Below are positions 12,501 to 24,500 of a stretch of DNA of 64,000 nucleotides, in pieces. A model generated the notes under the pieces. That model was not told the origin of the DNA. It was given only the letters and a program-made list of their open reading frames with translations, and did no database searches. Position numbers and translations under genes: made by a program. The stretch is from Piezodorus guildinii (lineage: Eukaryota; Arthropoda; Insecta; Hemiptera; Pentatomidae). Location of the stretch: positions 53,921,917 through 53,985,916 of the forward strand of contig CM041297.1 of assembly GCA_023052935.1 (NCBI GenBank), given 5' to 3'. Each line of letters starts with the position of its first letter. Positions within the stretch are counted from its first letter, which is position 1.

Positions 12501-15500
12501 AACAGCTGCTGTAGGATTTGGTAGTAGTTCTCTCCTCTCCTCTTGATCCATGGTGTGTTGTACTTTTCAGTGCTCATCCATTGAGGGTTCCTGAAAGTGA
12601 TCTCAGAGAGGTAGTTGTTGAGGCCAACATCTTCCCTGAAGTAGGCCACCCGGTGGTCGCCATATCCTCTGTTCTCGCTGCTGAGGAGGTTACCGAACAT
12701 GGAGGTGTGGTAGCTATACTCGTATCCGGTGTTGTTGTATGTGAATTTTCCCTCTTTTAACCCTATAAATAAATGTTAAACGTTTAGTTTGATCTTATAT
12801 AACTTTAATTCTAAGATGTTTTTTATTTCTGAAATGTCTTCACAAAACGTGTGAATATGGCTATTTCAGTCAGTGTTTAACTGTATTTACTTACATTTAC
12901 CTATATGTGAAAATAGTAAGGGAAAGTATTGCGATCGTGAAAATTTTCGAATTCCAGTTTTCAACGGAAATACCTGTTTTAAGGTCCCCTGAGTCCAAAT
13001 GACCAAGTATCGCAAAAAGGTGTGTGTCTGTGTGTGGTAACTCCCAGGCTAAAAAGAAAAGGCGTACGGATCTGAAATTTCATATTTAACAACCATACGC
13101 CTGAGATGTTACAGAAACTTTTTCATCAAAATCAGCTGACCAGAAGAGCCACTTTATACCATGCATTTTGCACTTATTTACGATTTTCTCGAAAACGACT
13201 CTAACGATTTTGATTAACTTCACCACATCGATGCAGAATTAGAAGGACTTTAATATCATGTAAGTTTCATTCTAATTGAAATAGTCTGACAGAGCTTTAA
13301 TGCCAATATTTCAAAATTTCTTCCTCTAAAGTACCTTTAATTTTGTACATTCCAAAAGATTAACCATATTATTTTAATGACATTGATAAAGGACGGCTAA
13401 ATATAGAAGTTGGATGAATTGAATGACCAACTAAAGGATAAAAGAGAAAAACCCATATTTTAACGCAATTTTATTTTTTTTTTTAATATAATAAGAGCAG
13501 TAATATAGACGCATAATATACCGTTGGAAAGAGAAAGATTTAAAAAAAAAAATTATCCGATACATAAAGTTGTAAAAAGTAATATAAAGTGACGAATAGA
13601 GAATAAAGTTATTACTGATTAATAATTTAATATAGCTATATTATTTAATCTAAATCATATGTTTCCAACTTTAAATCAATAATTAAAATCGACAATCAAT
13701 CCAAACAATTTTATTTATTTCTAGCCTTTTTACACCACTGTAATGCTTCTGGATTCAAATAATGGATTCACAAAATGCTATTTAATTAATTTTTTTTAAA
13801 TGCTATGTATACGCATTTTTGCTGGCGAGTTTATATTTAAAAGTAAAATATACATACGTTTTGGATATGTATTACTTTTATAAGAGATATTGTAGGATGA
13901 AAAAGCAGGAACAACACCTGCAACACCTTCAGGTAAAGATGGTTTAGTCTAATAGAACACCTTGTATTCTATTGTTCAAGCATATAATATACCATACATC
14001 ATCTCTTTATATATTAATGGATAATAATATCTGTTTGTTTATTTATTTAACGTCCCTTTATGCTGCTGTGGATAATCAGACGATGCTACTGTAGGAGTCC
14101 TAAATTTTGCCTATCCAGGTTTAATTAGGATAGGGATCTTTAACGAGTACCACTCGGGACCACCTTTTAACGTACCCTCCAAAGGACAGCATAACTAAGG
14201 ATTATTTACTTCCATTAAAAAATCCTAGGGCCACCAGCGGGTTTGAACCCGGGACCTTTGGACATAGGAGGATGTTATGCTAACCACCATGCTACAGTTA
14301 ACTCCATATCTGTTTTAGGTCAATGGATATTAACATTCATAAATGAGAAAATAAATTAAATTATTACTTTTAATCGTATGATAATGAATGTAATTTTATA
14401 ACGGTAGCATTACAATCTATAGCAAGTATTCAAAAATCTCTTCTCTACATATATAGCATTTCCAAGTCAATTGTAACTTTTTCCAAGTCAAATGTAACCT
14501 TTTCCAAGTCAAATGTAACCCTTTCCATTTCAAATGTCACCTTTTCCATTTCAAATGTTACCTTTTCCAAGTCAAATGTCACCTTTTCCATTTCAAATGT
14601 TACCTTTTCCAAGTCAAATGTCACCTTTTTCTTCACTTCTAGCCTTAAATATTCCGTTTTATTTATTTATTCATTGAAAAATAATTAGTTTAATTATAAT
14701 TATGACTTTTTTAATAATTTTGGCATATCCTATCGCTATTTTTTTCTGTTTTTTAGATATTTCATAACAAGTTCTGTTTTTTACGAACTAATATTTAAAA
14801 AAAATTAATTATTGTCTATTTAGTTTTTCGAGCTGTAATTTTTATCGCTCATGGGTATTTCTCTTCGTATTTACTTTTAATCTTTTTTATTGATATAGGG
14901 ATTAATTATTGTGCTTTCGGGTGGTTATGATTAAGTTTTTTGAGCTCTATTTTTTATCGCTCATGCGTATTTCAATTCGCATTTACTTTTAATCTTTTTT
15001 ATTGATATAGGGATTAATTAATGTGCTTTCAGGTGGTTATGATTACGTTTTTCGAGATGTATTTTTTATCGCTCGCGTGCATATTAACTCGCATTTGCTT
15101 TTAATGTTTTTTATTGATATTAGGGATTAATTAATGTGTTTTCGGGTATTATAATTACGTTTTTCGAGATTTATTTTTTATCGCTCGTGTGCATATTAAC
15201 TCGCATTACTTTTATCTTTTTTAGTGATATAGGGATTAATTAATGTGCTTTCAGGTGTTTATTACGTTTTTCGAGGGTATTTTTATCGCCCGTTTTTTAA
15301 CTAAATTACTTTTTATGTTTTTATTGATATAGGGATTAATTATTGTCTTTCGGGTGGTTTGATTAAGTTTTTTGAGCTCTATCTTTTATCACTCATGCAT
15401 ATTAACTCGCATTTACTTTTAATGTTTTTTATTGATATAGGGATTAATTAATGTGCTTTCGGATGATTATGATTACGTTTTCGATCTGTACTTTTATCGC

Positions 15501-18500
15501 TCTCACTTATTTTAACTAAAATTTACTTTTTATGGTTTTTATTGATATATGGGTTGATAATTGTGTTTTTGGGTATTATAGTTACGTTTTTCGAGCTGTA
15601 TTTTTTGTCGCTCATGGGTATTTCAACTCGCATTTACTTTTATATGTTTTTTTATGACATATAGGATTAATTAATTGTATTTGCGGGTCTTGTAATTACG
15701 TTTTTTGAGCTGTATTTTTTATCGCTCATGGGTTTTTCAACTCGCATTTACTTTTTATGTTTTTTATTGATATAGGGATTAATTATTGTGCTTTCGGTGG
15801 TTATGAATTCGTTTTTCGAGCTGTATTTTTTATCGCTCATGGGTATTTCAATCGCATTTACTTTTAATGTTTTTTATTGATATAGGATTAATTATTATGC
15901 TTTGGGTGGTTATGAATACGTTTTTTGAGCTGTATTTTTATCGCTCATGGGTTTTTCAACTCGTCTTTACTTTTTATGTTTTTTATTGATATAGGGATTA
16001 ATTAATGTGTTTTCGGGTATTATAATTACGTTTTTCGAGATGTATATTTTTATCGCTCAGCTTGCATTTAACTCGCATTTATTTTAATGATTTTTATTGA
16101 TACAGAGATTAATTAATGTGCTTTCGGGTGGTTATGATTACGTTTTTCGAGCTGTAATTTTTATCGCTCATGGGTATTTCTCATTCGTATTTACTTTTTA
16201 TGTTTTTTATTGATATAGGATTAATTATTGTGCTTTCGGGTGGTTATGATTAGTTTTTGATGGATATTGGGATTGATTATTTTGTTTTTAGTTCTCATAT
16301 AACGTGTTGAATATAATATTTTATGCGAAATACCATGAGCGATTAAAAATTACAGCTCTTGAAACGTAATCATAATTTCCTACCCGAAAGCACATAATTA
16401 TCTCTGTATAATAAAAATCATTATAAAATAAATGCGATTTATAATGATAGCGAGCGATTAATTATTGACATCTTTCGGTAAACGTAATTATAATACCGAA
16501 AATCATTAATTAATCCTATATCATAAAAAACTAAAAAGTAAATGCGAGTTGAAAACCCATGAGCGATAAAAAATACAGCTCAAAAACGTATTCATAAACC
16601 AAAGCACAATATTAATCTTATCATAAAAACATAAAAAGTAATGCGAGTTAAATACATGAGCGATAAAAATACAGCTCGAAAAACGATTTATAATACCCGT
16701 AAAGCACATATTAATCCTATATCAATTTAAAACTATAATCTATAAAAAGTAAATGCGAGTTGAAAACCATGAGCGATAAAAATACAGCTCAAAAAACGTA
16801 ATTTACAAGACCCGCATATATAACATTAATTAACCTCATATTCTATAATAAAACATTAAATACATAAATGTATTAGTTGAAATACAGTGACGATAAATAA
16901 TAATACAGCTCGAAAATTAACGTAACTTATGACGTAATTATATACACACATAATTAATCCCTATAATCAAATAATTATTAATACATAGATAAAGAATGAG
17001 TTAAAATGACTAATATACCCGAAAGCGATTAATAACTTACAATATCATAAAAATAAATCGAGTTAATACATGAGGCGATAATACAGCGAAAACGTAATTC
17101 ATATACAACCATATAATCCCTTATATAAATAAATAAAACGATAAAATAATGAGATAAAATTACAGTCGAATCGAATCTAATACAAGCCATTAATTATCTA
17201 TCAATAAAAATCATTAACAATATGCGAGTTAATATACAGTGATAAAAACCAAAATACCAAATTTAATCCTATATCAATAAAAACTGTAATAATCCATTAA
17301 TACAGCTCAAAACGATCATACCAGCACATAATTAATCCTATATCAATAAAAATCATTAAAAATAAATCGAGTTAAAATCCGCATGAGCGATAAAATATAC
17401 ACTCGAAAACGTAATTATAATACCCGAAAACACATTAATTAATCTCTTATCAATAAAAACATAAAAAGTAAATTGCAGTTAAATAACATGAGCGATAAAA
17501 ATACAGTCTCGAAAACGTAATTATAATACCCGAAAACACATAATTAATCTATATCAATAAAAACATAAAAAGTATGAATCTTTGAGTTGAAAATACCCAT
17601 GAGGCAAGATAAAAGATAATATCAGATCGAATACGTAATATAATCGAATACAAAGCACATTAATTAATCCCTATATCAATAAAAAACATAAAAAGTAAAT
17701 GCGAGTTAAAAATGCATGAGGATAAAAAATACATCTCGAAAAACGTAATTATATAACCCAAAACACAATTAATTAACCCTATATCAATAAAAAACATAAA
17801 AAGTAAATTGCAGTTGAAATAACGTGAGGATAAAAAATACAGCTCGAAAAACGTAATTATAATACCCAAAACACAATTATTCATCCCTATATCAATAAAC
17901 ATAAAAATAATTAGTAAATACATGAGCGATAAAAATTACAGTCGAAAACGTAATCATAATCACCCGAAAGCACATTAATTAATCCCTATATCAATAAAAA
18001 TCATTAAAAGTAAATGCGAGTTAATATGCATGAGCGATAAAATACATCTCGAAAAACGTAATTATAATACCCGAAAACACAATTAATTAATCCCTATATC
18101 AATAAAAAACATAAAAAGTAAATGCGAGTTGAAAATACCCATGAGCGATAAAATACAGCTCGAAAAACGTAATTCATAACACCGAAAGCACATTAATTAA
18201 TCCCTATATCAATAAAAAACATAAAAGTAAATGCGAGTTAAATACCCATGAGCGATAAAAATACAGCTCGAAAAACGTAATCATAAGCACCCGAAAGCAC
18301 ATTAATTAATCCCTTATCAATAAAAAACATAAAAAGTAAATGCGAGTTGAATACATAGAGCGATAAAAATACATCTCGAAAAAACGTAATTATAATACCC
18401 GAAAGCACAATTAATTAATCCCTATATCAATAAAAAACATAAAAATTGTTAAATGACGAAAAAATAACCTATGAGCGATAATATAATTATCATCTTGCGA

Positions 18501-21500
18501 GTTAAAACGTAATATAAGCACGATATCCGAAACACATTAATTAATCTCTTATCAATAAAAACATTAAAAAGTAAATTGAGTTAAATATAAGCGAGCGATA
18601 AAAATATTACATCCGAAAACGTAATTATAAATACCCGAAAACACATTAATTAATTACCCTAATCAATAAAAAACATAAAAAGTAAATGCGAGAAAATAAC
18701 CCATGACGATAAAAAATTAATGCTCGAAAAACGTAATATAATCACCCGAAAACATTAATTACATCCCTATATCTAATAAAAACATAAAAAGTAAATGCGA
18801 GTTGAATATAACATGAGGATAAAAATACAGCTCGAAAACGAATTATATACCCGAAAACACATTAATTAATCCCTATATCAATAAAAAACATAAAAAGTAA
18901 ATGCGAGTGAAAACCCATGAGCGATAAAAAATACACTCGAAAAACGTAATCATAACACCCGAAAAACATTAATTAATCTCTGTATCAATAAAAACATAAA
19001 AATAAATGCGAGTTAAATGAAGCGAGCGATAAAATATACACTCGAAAACGTAATTATAATACCCGAAAACACATTAATTAATCCCTATATCAATAAAAAA
19101 CATAAAAAGTAAATGCGAGTGAAAAACCCATGAGCGATAAAAATACACTCGAAAAACGTAATCATAACACCCGAAAGCACATATTAATCCTGTATCAATA
19201 AAAACATAAAAATAAATGCGAGTTAATATCAAGCGAGCGATAAAAATACAGCTCGAAAACGAATTATAATACCCGAAAACACATAATTAATCCCTATATC
19301 AATAAAAAACATAAAAAGTAAATGCGAGTTGAAAAACCATGAGCGATAAAAAATACATCTCGAAAACGTAATATAACCACCCGAAAACAAATTAATTATC
19401 CCTATATCAATAAAAAACATAAAAAGTAAATGCGAGTTGAAAACCCATGAGGGATAAAAAATACAGCTCGAAAAACGTAACTATAATACCCAAAAACACA
19501 ATAATTCATCCCTATATCAATAAAAAACATAAAAAGTAAATGCGAGTTGAAAAACCCATGAGCGATAAAAAATACATCTCGAAAAACGTAATTATAATAC
19601 CCAAAAACACAATTATCAACCCATATATCAATAAAAACCATAAAAAGTAAATTTTAGTTAAAATAAGTGAGAGCGATAAAAGTACAGATCGAAAACCGTA
19701 ATCATAATCATCCGAAAGCACATTAATTAATCCCTATATCAATAAAAAACATTAAAAGTAAATGCGAGTTAATATGCATGAGTGATAAAAGATAGAGCTC
19801 AAAAAACTTAATCATAACCACCCGAAAGCACAATAATTAATCCCTATATCAATAAAAAACATAAAAAGTAAATTTTAGTTAAAATAAACGAGGGCGATAA
19901 AAAATACCCCTCGAAAAACGTAATCATAACCACCTGAAAGCACATTAATTAATCCCTATATCAATAAAAAAGATTAAAAGTAAATGCGAATTGAAATATG
20001 CATGAGCGATAAAAAATAGAGCTCAAAAAAACTTAATCATAACCACCCGAAAGCACAATAATTAATCCCTATATCAATAAAAAACATTAAAAGCAAATGC
20101 GAGTTAATATGCACACGAGCGATAAAAAATAAATCTCGAAAAACGTGATTATAATACCCGAAAACACATTAATTAATCCCTATATCAATAAAAAACATTA
20201 AAAGTAAATGCGAGTTAACATGCACGCGAGCGATAAAAAATACATCTCGAAAAACGTAATTATAATACCCGAAAACACATTAATTATTCCCAAAAAGTAT
20301 CCCTTCCCTCTAAAAATTCAAAATCAACAACTATCTTAAAACTAAATAGACAATAATTAATTTTTTTAAATATTAGTTCGTAAAAAACAGAACTTGTTAT
20401 GAAATATCTAAAAAACAGAAAAAAATAGCGATAGGATATGCCAAAATTATTAAAAAAGTCATAATTATAATTAAACTAATTATTTTTCAATAAATAAATA
20501 AAACGGAATATTTAAGGCTAGAAGTGAAGAAAAAGGTGACATTTGACTTGGAAAAGGTAACATTTGAAATGGAAAAGGTGACATTTGAAATGGAAAGGGT
20601 TACATTTGACTTGGAAAAGGTTACATTTGACTTGGAAAAAGTTACATTTGACTTGGAAAAGGTTACAATTGACTTGGAAATGCTATATAAAGTGATAACG
20701 CGATTCTTAATTTCCGTAAATTCCTTCTAAATCACGCGACAGTTTTGGATATGGTTCCTAAATGAAAGTGAATTTAGGACATTTTCTCCTACAGTTTTAT
20801 AAGTGAAATGCATTACAAATAAAGTTTTTCTTTAGATGGGAAAATAAAATTGTCTGTAATAAAGGCATCAAAAAATCTTTCCTAAAATATATGTTGTAAC
20901 ATAGACTTATAATGTACTGTTGGAAAGCGCAATATTTAAATAAAGTTAATATGCAATAAAATCAGTTGTACAAGTTAACATAATGTCCTTATTAGCGCAA
21001 TAACTTATGAATATATATTCTTTATAATATCGTGATGAGGGGTTATGGTTATCAGTGTTGCCACCGTACAGTATCGTACAGATTATATTTTTCTAGACAG
21101 TACTAAAGATTTTAGAAAAAATAGTACTACCAAATCGTACATAAGTTGTTTAAATAAATGGAAATTTGTTAAAAATCCATAGACTAACATTGCTTTCAAT
21201 TATTTCTGCTTTTAGATCATGAAAACAGATGTTCCACTGTAAACTAAATGGGACTCCCATGGGAACTAAGTTAAACTTTTAATATGTATTCATAAAAAAT
21301 TTATTTGAAATTAAAATAGTAATAAATCGAATAAAATAGGAACCGTTTAACATAATAAATAAATTAACTAAACTACTTTTGATTTGTTGACCAATTTATG
21401 TTTCTAATTTCTACAGATGATTAAAAATAATAATGTATAGATGTTATATAATAAACATGATATTTTCTTGCTAATTGCACTTGTCATTACTATGAACGCA

Positions 21501-24500
21501 TAGCCCCATAGTGATGTATATTGAGAGACTTAAAACTATTTATTACTTCAAAGCAGATTTAAAATAATATGGCAATATTACCTTCCATTTTGGCATCATA
21601 GACCTCGTGAAGAGTATCTGCAGGTACGAAAAAGTTGGGGAATATCTCATATTGTGGAGGGATCACGAAATTCTGTGTGTCGCTCCTGTGGGTGAGCGCC
21701 AGGATGTAGGCGTAGGAGAACATGCCGGGGTTGATGTGATGTTTGGCCCAGGTAGCGACCTGGATGGAATTGAGGGAATATAGTAATTGTTAAGATCTTC
21801 AGGTCTAAGAATGAGAGATCAAATGTAGAAGACATACCTTGATGAAGGTGTCGAAGTCCTTGGCGAAGTAGAACAAGTCGAAAAGACGAATAGCTTCAGC
21901 TTTTGTGTGGCGGCAGTACAGGGTGAAGACAGTATTTTTGGGCAGGAAACCTCTGTTATAAGCTTTGAGAAATTCTTTGGGGTACTTCTCATCCTGGATA
22001 AGGCAAAAAATAAAACGCTTATGAATTATTATCATTTTTAGATTGAAAAGTAAAGACTTGTAATTTAATATTATTTATATGAGGAAGAGGGTTGGGGGTG
22101 CGGTCATTAAAGAGAAACACACATTAAAACTTGGTGATCTTTTAGTTATGTGCCGACATTGTGGGCCTTCAGGGTTGACTCTGAGACGGTGTCTAAAGAA
22201 GTGTTCTAAAAAGTGTTCTCTTCTTTCGTGTTCTCACCGTCTCAGAGCCAACCCTAATGAAGGCCCACAATGTAGGCTGAAACGTCGGCACATAATTAAA
22301 ATATCACCAAGTTTTAATGCGTGTTTCTCTTTAATGACCGCACCCCTAATAATCTTTCTCATCTAATTTCTCAACGGTCAACTTGACTACATCAATATTA
22401 TTTATAAATTTAGAGTTTTAAGGCAACTAACTCACTCTTTAGCATTCCGATAAATAGCACTTCGCAAAGTCTCTTATTTTTTTTTTTTTAACTTGGCACC
22501 TGTATAAGTTACAATCAGCATATGAGTTATATTTGATAAACATAGCGTGGGCTAGCATGAGGTAGACAGCACCCAGTTCTTCCTCCTGACATTTAAAAAG
22601 AAACTATTTTTTTCAGGTCAGAAGGTCCTTCAACCAACTCCTTTTCAGTCTACGCCGAGTTATGTATGGTATGTCAGTTGTAGCCATGTTTTGTACAAGT
22701 TTGTTTTTATGTCCATTAAGTTTGTCGTGAAATCGTTTGTAAGCCAATCGAATATGGTTTGTTGTAGTTAGAATACGTAAGTCAGTATGAAGAGTATCGT
22801 TTGAAACATATAGTGGTGAGTTCGTTGCCAGTCTTAAAAATTGCGATTGAAAGGTTTGTATTTTTCGTACGTGCGTCTTTTTCGCAGGTCCGTATATTTG
22901 ACAAGGGTAAGTCCATATTGGTTTTAATTTATTTATTTTAGCCGTTGTGACCTTAGGTTATCAAACCCGGGGAAACCCAGCCTCTAAAAAGTGGGTACCG
23001 AAAATAGGGGGAAAACCTGGCGTTTGAAAGCGATCTAGGGCTAATCATTACCTTGCACAAGATAAGTAAGAATCTGTATAAGACCATTCATAAGTTGTAG
23101 AGGTACAGGCTTTAAAAATATATATATTTTTCCAGAATAAAAAAGGGTCTACATCGGGCCAAAATGGCTTTCATAAAGGGCTACGCATTTGGACGAATAA
23201 GTGTAGTTTTATTGTCATTGTTCTTCAGTTATGTCTTATTTACAAAATATATTCGGTTTTTTTCTTCGAAGTTACTATACTCAAAAAACAAAACAAAAGT
23301 TGTACAGGAAATTTGGTTAAGTAGTTCACACGGAAATTGAGATTTCAAGAGCATTATTCCTAAACGGCCAACAATTACGAGAACGTTTTCAAATCAAAAT
23401 GTATCCACATAAATAAGTCTTATAAACATTTTTTTTTATTATTTGAAGTGGTTCCTATCAACTTTTTTTTTTCCAATTGTTTGTGAAACGGTAGTCATTT
23501 TAATACTTAAAATTTTCTGATGTTTTATATGTTACAGATAAATGGTATAGTTATCTGCTTGATCAACATGTCCGAAGACCGTTTACAATCTATTAGTGCA
23601 ATCTATTGCGTTAAGGGGCAATAAATAATCTAGCCATTTTATCAAATATCTGGTTTTATTAATTACGCAGTTCTTAATTAAGAGGTACTTTTTTTTAAAT
23701 AGAAAATGTCAATCATGTGATGATAGAAGATTATTTTAATTAATACAAGATATTTTGAATTCCGCGGGAGAGCTTTATATGTCAGTTACGTCTTGAAGAT
23801 GGTTGTCTGAGGTAAAAGTATAAAGCATTTGCAAGGTATTTTTATAATTAAGGATTAAATATTTCACTTACTGTGAAGGAGCCGAAGTTGGCACTGATGT
23901 CGTAATCTGCATTCTCTTCCTTCCAATGATCGCAGTGTCCAATTCCACCAAAGAGGTCCAAAACCTGTTTTTGCTGTTTTAGGAAATTTGCATCAGCTAA
24001 AAAAACAAAAAACATTTAGATAGATAGAAAGACAATTTCACCTAAATATAACACATATGAACAAAAATTAAAATTATATTTATGATATATCAAATAAAAA
24101 CATCTAATTGTTCCATCCAACATTCAGCAGTTGATGGTTAGATTTTTTCATAATTAGATACTGTGATTCTATGTATTTTGAATCTTCAAAAGTCATATTT
24201 TCAAAGTCTAGTAAATTTTTCTCGGTATATTTGAAAATTTTCACTATTTAAAAGAATATATCAGAAATATAGGTTTTTAAAGACCGGGGGAGCCCGTGGC
24301 TGAGTGGCTAGCGCGCTAGTCTCTCATGCTACAGGTTCTGAGTTCGAATCCCAGTCCCGGCGGGGATTTTATAAGGATGTAAAAAAATGTGGATTCACTC
24401 ACAACCTCTCCCCCGGGTACGTGAGACCCGTCAGCCAAAGGGTAGCAACTCACAAAATTAGTCGTAGGGAGTGATGACCCTACACTGAAAATTGCATCGT

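Larger units (their letters stand above)
14450..20689. mobile_element. Fold-back element: inverted minisatellite arms around a satellite array
   Basis: The ends mirror each other: TATATAGCATTTCC at 14450 is inverted at about 20676-20689. Moving inward on both sides there is (a) a 21-bp minisatellite (14455-14630 and 20530-20680), (b) a unique inverted segment of about 200 bases (14640-14850 and 20335-20525), and (c) a ~112-bp tandem satellite, in one orientation from 14830 to 16260 and in the other from 16330 to 20290. This layout resembles Drosophila Foldback-type elements, whose long inverted repeats contain tandem subrepeats. No transposase is visible and no clear target duplication flanks it. 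It lies wholly inside hexamerin intron 4. An alternative is satellite expansion at an older inverted repeat. Confidence 0.7.

Noticed and set aside
17660..19721. Minus-strand open frames rich in MFFIDIG repeats
   Set aside because: They are in-frame readings of the satellite unit and shift or stop as unit lengths change.
14830..20290. CRISPR-like regular repeats
   Set aside because: The ~112-bp units are contiguous satellite monomers without unique spacers, reverse orientation in the middle and lie in an insect intron.
22079..22366. 95-codon open frame
   Set aside because: Runs across the palindromic PLE insertion and terminal blocks; both halves are inverted copies of one another.
24287..24362. 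tRNA-Ser gene
   Set aside because: A and B boxes are good but the acceptor stem and anticodon arm do not fold convincingly, and the sequence continues into a SINE body repeated at 60905.
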